DNA of 8,415 nucleotides, taken from the NCBI GenBank assembly GCA_023227645.1, contig JALNVJ010000059.1:1-8415 (forward strand), given 5' to 3'. The translations under genes and the position numbers were made by a program. Below are positions 1 through 6,297 of this stretch, in pieces (the stretch's first letter is position 1; each line of letters begins with the position of its first letter). Source of the stretch: Bacteroidales bacterium. Lineage in GTDB: Bacteria > Bacteroidota > Bacteroidia > Bacteroidales > P3. A model generated the notes under the pieces. The model saw only the letters and a list, made by a program, of their open reading frames with translations, was not told the origin of the DNA and did no database searches.

Positions 1-13
1 CTTAAAATTCTAA
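1..13 (+). CDS. rplR: C-terminal tail of ribosomal protein uL18 (partial, left edge)
   Basis: Read in the frame beginning at base 2, the window opens with codons for Leu-Lys-Phe and a TAA stop at 11-13. uL18 proteins typically end in Gly-Leu-X-Phe (E. coli ends GLQF), and rplR is the usual gene directly upstream of rpsE in the spc cluster. Only three residues are visible, so the call rests on this ending plus gene order. The stop lies 7 nt before the rpsE start. Confidence 0.7.
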
Positions 14-20
14 AAAAGAT

Positions 21-539
21 ATGGCAGACTTAAATGTAAAAAGAGTTAAATCAAGCGAGATTGAATTTAAAGATCGTCTTGTAAGTATCAACAGAGTTAC
101 CAAAGTAACTAAAGGTGGTAGAACTTTTAGTTTTTCAGCTATTGTTGTGGTAGGAAATGAAAATGGAGTTGTTGGATACGGTTTAGGAAAAGCAAAAGAA
201 GTAACTTCAGCTATTGCTAAAGGTATTGATGATGCTAAGAAGAATTTAATAAAGGTTCCTGTTCTAAAAGGAACTTTACCTCACGAACAAACTGGAAAGT
301 ATAGTGGAGCAAGAGTATTTTTGAAACCAGCTGCTCCAGGAACTGGAGTAATTGCAGGTGGTGCTATGCGTGCTGTATTAGAAAGTGTTGGAGTAAAGGA
401 CGTTTTAGCTAAATCTAAAGGTTCTTCAAATCCACATAGTGTTGTAAAAGCTACAATAGATGCATTGATTCAATTGAGAGACCCTTATACAATTGCGAAA
501 TTGAGGGGAATTTCTTTGGATAGAGTTTTTAATGGATAA
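21..539 (+). CDS. rpsE: 30S ribosomal protein uS5
   Basis: uS5 is a small-subunit protein near the mRNA entry channel and decoding region; it contributes to accuracy and 30S assembly. The 172-residue product has both family parts. The N-terminal double-stranded-RNA-binding-like domain spans about residues 14-77, with the KVTKGGRTFSFSA segment and the VGYGLGKAKEV motif. The C-terminal domain spans about 90-155, with the GTGVIAGGAMRAVLE motif at about 107-121 and SKGSSNPHSVVKAT at about 132-145. Length matches bacterial uS5 (E. coli 167). The ATG at 21 is chosen because it gives the family N-terminus and follows the rplR stop by 7 nt. The upstream bases are A-rich with no Shine-Dalgarno sequence, as is common in Bacteroidota. 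Nothing is unusual. Confidence 0.98.
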   Translation: MADLNVKRVKSSEIEFKDRLVSINRVTKVTKGGRTFSFSAIVVVGNENGVVGYGLGKAKEVTSAIAKGIDDAKKNLIKVPVLKGTLPHEQTGKYSGARVFLKPAAPGTGVIAGGAMRAVLESVGVKDVLAKSKGSSNPHSVVKATIDALIQLRDPYTIAKLRGISLDRVFNG

Positions 540-553
540 TAATAAGGTAAGAC

Positions 554-730
554 ATGAAAGTAAGAGTTACACAAATTAAAAGTGGAATCGGAAGAACGCT
601 TCGTCAAAAAAACACCTTGGCTTCTTTAGGGTTGCGTAAAATCAATCAAACTAAGGAACACGAATTAACTCCTCAGATAAAAGGGATGATTGCAAAGGTT
701 AATCATTTAGTTAAGGTAGAAGAAATTTAA
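554..730 (+). CDS. rpmD: 50S ribosomal protein uL30
   Basis: This short ORF of 58 codons between rpsE and rplO encodes the small large-subunit protein uL30. The product starts MKVRVTQIKSGIGR and continues with RQKNTLASLGLRKIN, matching the family's strand-helix pattern (E. coli: KTIKITQTRSAIGR, then LGLRRIG). It ends KVNHLVKVEEI, the conserved C-terminal strand. Length is normal (E. coli 59). The start is 14 nt after the rpsE stop. The upstream AAGGTAAG (546-553 region) is at best a weak Shine-Dalgarno remnant. The position rpsE-rpmD-rplO is canonical. uL30 is missing from some bacterial lineages but is intact here. Confidence 0.97.
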   Translation: MKVRVTQIKSGIGRTLRQKNTLASLGLRKINQTKEHELTPQIKGMIAKVNHLVKVEEI

Positions 731-758
731 TTAATAACACTGTTAAAATATAGTAATC

Positions 759-1205
759 ATGGATTTAAGTAATCTTAAACCTGCAGAAGGCTCAACAAAA
801 AACCGCAAGAGAATCGGTAGAGGTCAAGGTTCTGGTAGAGGAGGCACTTCAACAAGAGGTCATAAAGGAGCAAAATCAAGATCTGGTTATTCTCGTAAGA
901 TAGGTTTTGAAGGAGGTCAAATGCCATTATATAGACGTTTACCAAAATTTGGTTTCAAAAATATCAATAGAGTTGAATATTCAGCAATTAATTTAGATGC
1001 AATTAATTCTTTAGTTGAAGAAAAAAATATTACTGACATTACTTTAGAAGTACTAAAAGAAAATGGTTTAGTATCTTCAAAAGATAGAGTGAAAGTATTA
1101 GGTAGAGGCGAATTGAATTTTAAAGTAAATGTTTCTGCAAATGCTTTCTCTTCAGCTGCTAAAGCTGCAATTGAAGCAAAAGGAGGCGTTGTAACAATAA
1201 TCTAA
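759..1205 (+). CDS. rplO: 50S ribosomal protein uL15
   Basis: uL15 is a large-subunit assembly protein. Its long N-terminal extension threads through 23S rRNA. The 148-residue product begins MDLSNLKPAEGSTKNRKRIGRG and continues with the Gly/Arg/Ser-rich stretch (about residues 20-50: GQGSGRGGTSTRGHKGAKSR), followed by FEGGQMPLYRRLPKFGF (about 50-66), the family signature. The C-terminal globular half ends with AFSSAAKAAIEAKGGVV, also typical. Length is normal (E. coli 144). The start at 759 is 28 nt after the rpmD stop, with no Shine-Dalgarno sequence. The stop is 9 nt before secY, so the two are almost certainly co-transcribed. Confidence 0.98.
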   Translation: MDLSNLKPAEGSTKNRKRIGRGQGSGRGGTSTRGHKGAKSRSGYSRKIGFEGGQMPLYRRLPKFGFKNINRVEYSAINLDAINSLVEEKNITDITLEVLKENGLVSSKDRVKVLGRGELNFKVNVSANAFSSAAKAAIEAKGGVVTII

Positions 1206-1214
1206 TATAAAATA

Positions 1215-2567
1215 ATGAAAAGATTTATCAATACTCTTAAGAATATCTGGAATATCAAGGATCTTAGAACAAGAATCTTATATACATTAGCTTTAGTGTT
1301 AATTTATAGAATTGGATCTTTTGTTGTATTACCAGGTATCAATCCCGGTGATTTATCAAACTTACAAGCTCAAACTAAAGATGGAGTATTAGGGTTGTTA
1401 AATATGTTCTCAGGAGGTGCGTTTTCTAATGCTTCAATATTTGCATTAGGAATTATGCCCTACATTACTGCATCAATTGTTGTTCAATTGCTTACCATGG
1501 TGGTCCCTTATTTTTCTAAAATGCAAAAAGAAGGAGAAAGTGGTAGAAATAAGATAAATCAACTAACACGATGGTTAACAGTTATTGTTACTCTTTTCCA
1601 AGCATTTGCTTATCTTACAAACCTTAGATTTCAGCTTCAAGGAGCTACAATTTATAGTATTACAGGTAGTGATAGTCTTAACTTTTTCAATTGGGCTCTT
1701 CCAATGTCTGTAATGCTTACTAGTGGTACATTATTTGTAATGTGGCTTGGTGAAAGAATTACAGATAAAGGAATTGGTAATGGTATTTCATTATTAATTA
1801 TGGTAGGTATCGTTGCAAGATTACCTTTTTCTCTATTCGCTGAATTTGCTTCAAGAATGGAAGAACAAGGAGGAGGTCTTGTGATATTTTTCGTTGAATT
1901 GGTAGTATTATTAATAGTAATTATGCTATGTATCTTATTAGTTCAAGGAACAAGAAGGATCCCTGTACAGTATGCAAAAAGAATTGTTGGCAACCGTCAA
2001 TATGGTGGTGCTCGTCAATATATACCAATTAAAGTTAATGCAGCTGGTGTTATGCCAATAATTTTTGCTCAAGCAATAATGTTTATTCCTGTAACTTTAT
2101 TTGGTTTTTCTGATTCTGAAAGTATGCAAGGAGTTAGGGCTGCTTTATCTGATTTTCAAGGATTTTGGTATAATTTAATATTTGCGATTGTAATTATTGC
2201 ATTTACTTATTTCTATACAGCAATTGCAATTAATCCAAAGCAAATGTCTGATGATATGAAAAAGAATGGTGGTTTTATTCCAGGTGTTAAACCAGGAAAA
2301 AGAACAGAAGATTTTTTCGATAATGTTCTTTCAAAAATAACTCTACCAGGATCAATTTTCCTTGCAATTATTGCAATTCTACCAGCATTTATTGGTTTGT
2401 TTGGTGTTAATTCACAGTTTGCTCAATTTTATGGTGGAACTTCATTATTGATTTTAGTAGGTGTTGTATTAGATACTTTACAACAAATAGAAAGTCATTT
2501 ATTGATGCGTCATTATGATGGTTTAACAAAATCAGGCAGAATAAAAGGTAGATCCTCTCAAATGTAA
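1215..2567 (+). CDS. secY: Protein translocase subunit SecY
   Basis: SecY forms the protein-conducting pore of the inner membrane. It works with SecE and SecG, and with SecA or the ribosome. The 450-residue protein has ten hydrophobic segments at about 21-40, 76-95, 118-138, 160-178, 190-210, 222-244, 272-296, 316-338, 376-396 and 408-428. The plug region lies around 60-75 (LLNMFSGGAFSNAS). The TM2 motif MPYITASIVVQLL, the cytosolic C4 loop with RRIPVQYAKR (247-256), TM7 with INAAG-like VNAAGVMPIIFA, and the C5 loop GGFIPGVKPGKRT (352-364) are all present. At the C5 position of E. coli Arg357 there is Lys359. The start at 1215 is 9 nt after rplO, with only A/T-rich sequence before it. Placement between rplO and map is normal for this phylum. 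Confidence 0.98.
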   Translation: MKRFINTLKNIWNIKDLRTRILYTLALVLIYRIGSFVVLPGINPGDLSNLQAQTKDGVLGLLNMFSGGAFSNASIFALGIMPYITASIVVQLLTMVVPYFSKMQKEGESGRNKINQLTRWLTVIVTLFQAFAYLTNLRFQLQGATIYSITGSDSLNFFNWALPMSVMLTSGTLFVMWLGERITDKGIGNGISLLIMVGIVARLPFSLFAEFASRMEEQGGGLVIFFVELVVLLIVIMLCILLVQGTRRIPVQYAKRIVGNRQYGGARQYIPIKVNAAGVMPIIFAQAIMFIPVTLFGFSDSESMQGVRAALSDFQGFWYNLIFAIVIIAFTYFYTAIAINPKQMSDDMKKNGGFIPGVKPGKRTEDFFDNVLSKITLPGSIFLAIIAILPAFIGLFGVNSQFAQFYGGTSLLILVGVVLDTLQQIESHLLMRHYDGLTKSGRIKGRSSQM

Positions 2568-2589
2568 TTTGATGATGTTTAAAAAAAAT

Positions 2590-3384
2590 ATGATATATAC
2601 TAGAACTACTGTTGAAATTAATGAATATAGATTAAGTTCTCTATTAGTTGGAGAAGCTTTATCACAAGTAGGTAAGTTTATTAAACCAGGTGTTACTACT
2701 TTAAGTTTAGATAAAATTGCTGAAGAGTTTATAAGAGATAATGGAGCTATACCCGCTTTTAAAGGCTTTAATGGGTTCCCAGCATCTTTATGCATATCTG
2801 TTAATGAAGTTGTAGTTCATGGAATACCTGGGAAAAGAGAAATAAAAGAAGGTGATATAGTATCAATTGATTGTGGAACAGAATTAAATGGATGGGTTGG
2901 TGATTCAGCCTACACTTTTGCCCTTGAGGGAGTCTCTCAAGAAGCATTAGATTTAATGAAGGTTACTAAAGAGTCTCTGATATTAGGTATTGAAAAATGT
3001 AGAATAGGTAATAGGATAGGAGATTTAAGTTCTCAAATACAAAGTTATTGCGAAAAGCATGGCTATGGAGTGGTAAGAGAATTATGTGGGCATGGTGTTG
3101 GAAGAAAAATGCATGAAAATCCTGAGGTTCCAAATTATGGCAGAGCTGGATCTGGAATTAAATTTATTGAGGGAATGATTATTGCGATTGAACCCATGAT
3201 AACGATGAAAGACAAGGCTGTTGTTTTTGAAAATGATGGTTGGACATGTAGGACACGTGACTACTCACTTGCTGCACACTTTGAACATGATATTGCAATA
3301 ACAAAGAATGGACCAGATATCCTTTCAAGCTTTGAAAAAATAGAAGAATCAATAAAACAAAATAACAACTTAGTATTAATTTAA
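2590..3384 (+). CDS. map: Type I methionine aminopeptidase
   Basis: MetAP removes the initiator Met from nascent proteins with a dinuclear metal centre. From the ATG at 2590 the product is 264 residues, the same length as E. coli MAP. All pita-bread-fold ligands are visible: Asp94 (SIDCG), Asp105 (VGDSAYTF), His168 (GHGVG), Glu201 (IEPM) and Glu232 (HFEHDIA). The substrate-contacting His77 (VHGIP) and His175 (MHENP) are also present. In-frame upstream starts exist (TTG 2569, ATG 2572, ATG 2575). I prefer 2590 because the protein then begins MIYTRTTVEI, like the family's usual MIYLKT-EEI opening, and an A-tract precedes it. secY-map-infA without adk is a common Bacteroidota arrangement. infA begins one base after the stop. 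Confidence 0.96.
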   Translation: MIYTRTTVEINEYRLSSLLVGEALSQVGKFIKPGVTTLSLDKIAEEFIRDNGAIPAFKGFNGFPASLCISVNEVVVHGIPGKREIKEGDIVSIDCGTELNGWVGDSAYTFALEGVSQEALDLMKVTKESLILGIEKCRIGNRIGDLSSQIQSYCEKHGYGVVRELCGHGVGRKMHENPEVPNYGRAGSGIKFIEGMIIAIEPMITMKDKAVVFENDGWTCRTRDYSLAAHFEHDIAITKNGPDILSSFEKIEESIKQNNNLVLI

Positions 3385-3385
3385 T

Positions 3386-3604
3386 ATGTCAAAACAAGCA
3401 TCCATACAATTAGATGGAACCGTTATCGAATCTTTAGGAAATGCAATGTTTAAAGTTGAGTTAGAAAATGGACACGTAATAATTGCACATATTTCTGGTA
3501 AGATGAGAATGCATTATATTAAAATTTTACCAGGTGATAAAGTGCAAGTTGAAATGTCTCCTTACGATTTAACTAAAGGTAGGATAACATACAGACACAA
3601 ATAA
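3386..3604 (+). CDS. infA: Translation initiation factor IF-1
   Basis: IF-1 binds the 30S A site during initiation and supports IF-2 and IF-3. The 72-residue product is a complete OB fold. It has the signature MFKVELENGH, then AHISGKMRMHYIKILPGDKV and the closing SPYDLTKGRITYRHK. Length equals E. coli IF-1 (72). The ATG follows the map stop by a single base, so translation is probably coupled or re-initiated; no separate Shine-Dalgarno sequence is seen. Map and IF-1 both act on early steps of protein synthesis, and their adjacency is conserved in many bacteria. Nothing is anomalous. Confidence 0.98.
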   Translation: MSKQASIQLDGTVIESLGNAMFKVELENGHVIIAHISGKMRMHYIKILPGDKVQVEMSPYDLTKGRITYRHK

Positions 3605-3636
3605 GATTAAAATAATAAATAAACATTTTACCGACT

Positions 3637-3753
3637 ATGAAAGTCAGAACATCAGTAAAGAAGAGATCTCCAGAGTGCATAATTGTACGAAGAAAAGGGG
3701 TTGTTTACGTTATTAACAAGAAGAATCCTAAATTTAAACAAAGACAAGGGTAA
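3637..3753 (+). CDS. rpmJ: 50S ribosomal protein bL36, zinc-ligand-poor form
   Basis: This very short ORF (38 codons) lies between infA and rpsM. The product begins MKVRTSVKKRSPECIIVRR and ends NKKNPKFKQRQG, a full-length match to bL36 (E. coli also 38). bL36 is the smallest ribosomal protein and binds 23S rRNA late in assembly. In zinc-binding bL36 the metal is held by Cys11, Cys14, Cys27 and His33. Here the corresponding residues are Ser11, Cys14, Asn27 and Phe33, so the ribbon cannot bind zinc in the usual way. This is the C-minus type, which I recall as standard in Bacteroidota rather than a defect. The start is 32 nt after infA, with no Shine-Dalgarno sequence. Confidence 0.96.
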   Translation: MKVRTSVKKRSPECIIVRRKGVVYVINKKNPKFKQRQG

Positions 3754-3782
3754 ATAATTAAATTTAACAATAAAAAAAGTTT

Positions 3783-4160
3783 ATGGCAAGAATTGCAGGT
3801 ATAGACTTACCAAAAAACAAAAGAGGAGTAATTGGCTTAACTTATATCTTTGGTATAGGCAGAAGTCTATCATCTAAAATTTTAGCGAAAGCTGGAATTA
3901 GTGAAGATAAGAAGGTAAGTGAATGGACTGATGACGAACAAAATGTTATCCGTACCATAATCGGTGACGAGTTTAAGGTTGAAGGTACATTACGTTCTGA
4001 AGTTCAGATGAACATTAAACGATTGATGGATATCGGTTGCTACCGTGGAATACGTCATCGTATTGGTTTACCTCTTCGTGGGCAAAGTACTAAAAACAAT
4101 GCTCGTACACGTAAGGGCAGAAAGAAAACAGTTGCAAACAAGAAAAAAGCAACTAAGTAA
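3783..4160 (+). CDS. rpsM: 30S ribosomal protein uS13
   Basis: uS13 sits in the head of the small subunit, forms intersubunit bridges and touches P-site tRNA through its basic tail. The 125-residue product opens with MARIAGIDLPKNKRG and has the helix-hairpin region YIFGIGRSLSSKIL (about 22-35). The signature CYRGIRHRIGLPLRGQ lies at about 87-102, followed by a Lys/Arg-rich tail (TRKGRKKTVANKKK) that would reach into the decoding site. Length is normal (E. coli 118). The start is 29 nt after rpmJ, behind an A-rich run. It begins the alpha-operon part of the cluster. No structured leader is evident here, although in E. coli the uS4-responsive pseudoknot lies at this place. Confidence 0.98.
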   Translation: MARIAGIDLPKNKRGVIGLTYIFGIGRSLSSKILAKAGISEDKKVSEWTDDEQNVIRTIIGDEFKVEGTLRSEVQMNIKRLMDIGCYRGIRHRIGLPLRGQSTKNNARTRKGRKKTVANKKKATK

Positions 4161-4173
4161 TAATTAATTACTA

Positions 4174-4245
4174 ACAGATGCGGATTACCTTTAAATATTA
4201 TTTTGGAGCGTCTGTATTTATAAATTAAACAAAGGAGATTAAAGG
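4174..4245 (+). promoter_or_regulatory. Candidate pseudoknot leader upstream of rpsK
   Basis: The rpsM-rpsK gap is 91 nt, the longest inside the operon. It contains a stem of 8 pairs, ACAGATGC (4174-4181) with GCGTCTGT (4208-4215), one being G-U. The 26-nt loop includes CCTTTAA (4188-4194), exactly complementary to TTAAAGG (4239-4245), which overlaps the Shine-Dalgarno-like AAAGGA before rpsK. Together these could form an H-type pseudoknot that hides the ribosome-binding site. Ribosomal-protein operons are often self-regulated in this way (E. coli alpha operon and rpsO), but no known Bacteroidota element is recognised here. A 7-nt match can arise by chance in AT-rich DNA, so this is an inference. 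Confidence 0.4.
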
Positions 4246-4246
4246 A
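4231..4246 (+). promoter_or_regulatory. Two Shine-Dalgarno-like sequences before rpsK
   Basis: AAAGGAG (4231-4237) and AAAGGA (4241-4246) both match the complement of the 16S rRNA 3' end. They lie 14 and 5 nt before the rpsK ATG at 4252; neither spacing is ideal. Every other gene in the window lacks a comparable sequence and has A/T-rich bases before its start. Bacteroidota generally initiate without Shine-Dalgarno pairing, so the contrast suggests that rpsK is handled differently. Function is inferred. Confidence 0.5.
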
Positions 4247-4251
4247 ACATT

Positions 4252-4641
4252 ATGGCAAAAAGTTCTAAACCAACGAAAAAGAGAGTAGTAAAAGTTGAAC
4301 CACAAGGAAAAGCGTTCATTTTTGCATCATTTAATAATTGTATCGTTTCGTTGACAAATAATGCGGGACAAGTAATATCATGGTCATCGGCAGGTAAAAT
4401 GGGTTTTAGAGGATCTAAGAAAAATACACCATACGCTTCTCAAATGGCTGCAGAAGACTGTGCAAAAGCAGCTTTTGACTACGGCTTAAGAAAAGTAAAG
4501 GTATTTGTTAAAGGTCCTGGTGCTGGACGTGAGTCCGCAATCAGAGCAATTAACACTTGTGGAATTGAAGTTATGGAAATAATGGATGTTACACCTGTAC
4601 CTCACAATGGATGTCGTCCTCCAAAAAGAAGGCGTGTATAG
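4252..4641 (+). CDS. rpsK: 30S ribosomal protein uS11
   Basis: uS11 is a platform protein lying near the 3' end of 16S rRNA and the mRNA exit path. The product has 129 residues, the same as E. coli. It has a basic N-terminus (MAKSSKPTKKRVVK), then AFIFASFNNCIVSLTN, WSSAGKMGFRGSKKNTPYA, the loop VKGPGAGRESAIRA, and the C-terminus DVTPVPHNGCRPPKRRRV. The His-Asn-Gly at 118-120 corresponds to the site where E. coli uS11 carries an isoaspartate at Asn119. The leader is unusual: 91 nt long, with Shine-Dalgarno-like sequences and a possible pseudoknot (see 4174-4245). The protein itself is ordinary. Gene order rpsM-rpsK-rpsD-rpoA-rplQ is the classical alpha operon. Confidence 0.98.
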   Translation: MAKSSKPTKKRVVKVEPQGKAFIFASFNNCIVSLTNNAGQVISWSSAGKMGFRGSKKNTPYASQMAAEDCAKAAFDYGLRKVKVFVKGPGAGRESAIRAINTCGIEVMEIMDVTPVPHNGCRPPKRRRV

Positions 4642-4675
4642 TTATTTATTATTTGATTAAAAAGAAGAAATAGTT

Positions 4676-5281
4676 ATGGCAAGATATACTGGTCCAAAAA
4701 CAAAAATAGCAAGAAGATTTAAAGAACCAATATTTGGTGCTGATAAAACTCTTGACAGAAAAAATTATCGTCCAGGTCAACATGGACAAAGCAAGCGTAG
4801 AGCTAAGCAATCTGAATATGGAATGCAATTAATGGAAAAGCAAAAAGCTAAATATACTTATGGTATGTTAGAAAGACAATTCCGTAATGTTTTCGAAAAA
4901 GCTGCTCGTAAAGGTGGTGTTACAGGTGTTGTATTATTACAGTTGATAGAATCACGTCTTGATAACGTTGTTTTCCGTTTAGGATTTGCAAGAACAAGAA
5001 ACCAAGCTCGTCAATTAGTTTCACATCGTCATATATTAGTAAATGGAGATTTGGTAAACATTCCTTCATATATGCTAAAACCTGGAGATGTTGTAGGTGT
5101 GCGTGAACGTTCTAAATCTTTAGAAATTATTACTGATTCATTAGAAGGAAAAGTAAATAGTTTTTCTTGGTTAGATCTTGATCGTTCAGCAATGAGCGGT
5201 AAGTTTATGAGCTATCCAGAGCGTTCTGATATTCCTGAAAATATCAATGAACAATTAATCGTTGAATTATATTCTAAGTAA
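4676..5281 (+). CDS. rpsD: 30S ribosomal protein uS4
   Basis: uS4 is a primary 16S-binding assembly protein; in E. coli it is also the translational repressor of the alpha operon. The 201-residue product opens MARYTGPKTKIARRF and carries YRPGQHGQ (about 31-38) and EYGMQLMEKQKAKYTYG (about 47-63). The S4 RNA-binding domain follows at about 92-155, with RLDNVVFRLGFARTRNQARQLVSH and ILVNGDLVNIPSY. It ends NEQLIVELYSK, nearly identical to the E. coli end. There is no N-terminal cysteine cluster, so it is the zinc-free form. Length is normal (E. coli 206). The start at 4676 is 34 nt after rpsK; upstream AAGAAG is only a weak Shine-Dalgarno match. Confidence 0.98.
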   Translation: MARYTGPKTKIARRFKEPIFGADKTLDRKNYRPGQHGQSKRRAKQSEYGMQLMEKQKAKYTYGMLERQFRNVFEKAARKGGVTGVVLLQLIESRLDNVVFRLGFARTRNQARQLVSHRHILVNGDLVNIPSYMLKPGDVVGVRERSKSLEIITDSLEGKVNSFSWLDLDRSAMSGKFMSYPERSDIPENINEQLIVELYSK

Positions 5282-5299
5282 GATTTAAAAATATATAAA

Positions 5300-6292
5300 A
5301 TGGCCATATTAGCTTTTCAGCAACCTGACAAGGTTATAATGATTGAGTCGGATGATTTTAATGGAAAATTTGAATTTCGTCCACTTGAGCCTGGCTATGG
5401 AATGACAATAGGCAATGCATTACGTCGCATATTGTTATCTTCCCTAGAAGGTTTTGCAATTACCTCTGTTCGTATAGAAGGTGTTGAGCATGAATTTGCA
5501 ACAATACCAGGGGTTATTGAAGATATGACAGAAATCATCTTAAACCTTAAACAACTCCGTTTTAAACGTCAAATTGAAGATGAAGAAAACGAAACAGTTA
5601 GTTTTACTTTTACAGGAAAGAATGTATTGAAAGCAGGTGATATCAATAAACACCTAAACAACTTTCAAATTATAAATACAGATATTGAAATATGTCATCT
5701 AGAACCTACTGTTAGCTTAACAATAGAACTCAATATTGAAAAAGGAAGAGGATACGTTCCGTCTGAAGAGAATAAAAAGCCAAACGATATTATTAATACT
5801 ATATCAATTGATTCAATTCACACTCCGATAAAGAACGTAAAATTTGAAGTAGATGATTTTCGAGTAGAACAAAAAACTGACTACGAGAAATTAATTATCG
5901 AATTATCAACAGACGGTTCAATTTCACCAAAAGATGCATTAACTGATGCTGCTTCTATTCTAATTCAGCACTTTATGTTGTTTTCAGATGAAAAGATCTC
6001 AATTCAAGCAGATGTTAAGCCATTAACAGAAGAATTTGACGAAACTACCTTACATGTTCGTCAAGTGTTAAAGACTAAACTAATTGATATGGATCTATCT
6101 GTAAGAGCATTGAATTGTTTGAAATCAGCAGAAGTAGAAACATTGGGAGAATTAGTATCATACAACAAAGCAGATCTATTGAAGTTCCGTAACTTTGGTA
6201 GAAAATCCTTAACAGAATTAGAGAACCTTGTTAAATCTAAGGGACTTGAATTCGGAATGAGTATTGCGAAATATAAATTAGAAAAAGAATAA
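5300..6292 (+). CDS. rpoA: DNA-directed RNA polymerase subunit alpha
   Basis: Alpha dimerises to nucleate RNA polymerase assembly, and its C-terminal domain contacts UP-element DNA and activators. The 330-residue protein has the N-terminal dimerisation domain at about 1-232, with the signature GNALRRILLSSLEGFAI (38-54), GVIEDMTEIILNLK (71-84) and GRGYVP (149-154). An acidic linker at about 233-254 is followed by the C-terminal domain at about 255-322. Residues equivalent to the E. coli DNA-contacting set are present: Arg269 (E. coli Arg265), Asn272, Cys273, Lys275, Gly300, Lys302, Ser303 and Glu306. Length matches E. coli (329). The start is 18 nt after rpsD without a Shine-Dalgarno sequence, and rplQ follows 5 nt after the stop. 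Confidence 0.98.
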   Translation: MAILAFQQPDKVIMIESDDFNGKFEFRPLEPGYGMTIGNALRRILLSSLEGFAITSVRIEGVEHEFATIPGVIEDMTEIILNLKQLRFKRQIEDEENETVSFTFTGKNVLKAGDINKHLNNFQIINTDIEICHLEPTVSLTIELNIEKGRGYVPSEENKKPNDIINTISIDSIHTPIKNVKFEVDDFRVEQKTDYEKLIIELSTDGSISPKDALTDAASILIQHFMLFSDEKISIQADVKPLTEEFDETTLHVRQVLKTKLIDMDLSVRALNCLKSAEVETLGELVSYNKADLLKFRNFGRKSLTELENLVKSKGLEFGMSIAKYKLEKE

Positions 6293-6297
6293 CAGAA

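Noticed and set aside
2569..2589. Longer map starts at TTG 2569, ATG 2572 or ATG 2575
   Set aside because: They add MMMFKKN-type residues not seen at the start of the family. The ATG at 2590 gives the standard N-terminus and the usual 264-residue length. Not excluded experimentally.
2532..2795. Minus-strand open frame of 87 codons across the secY-map junction
   Set aside because: It lies opposite two well-supported genes, its translation resembles no family I know, and low-stop antisense frames are expected opposite conserved coding sequence.
3754..3782. A uS4-binding pseudoknot before rpsM as in E. coli
   Set aside because: The gap is only 29 nt of A/T-rich sequence with no stem of note; too little sequence for such an element outside the coding regions.
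4199..4206. TATTTTGG in the rpsK leader as an internal promoter -7 element
   Set aside because: It misses the TAnnTTTG consensus at one key base and has no TTG at the proper upstream distance. It also overlaps the proposed RNA structure, so an internal promoter is not supported.
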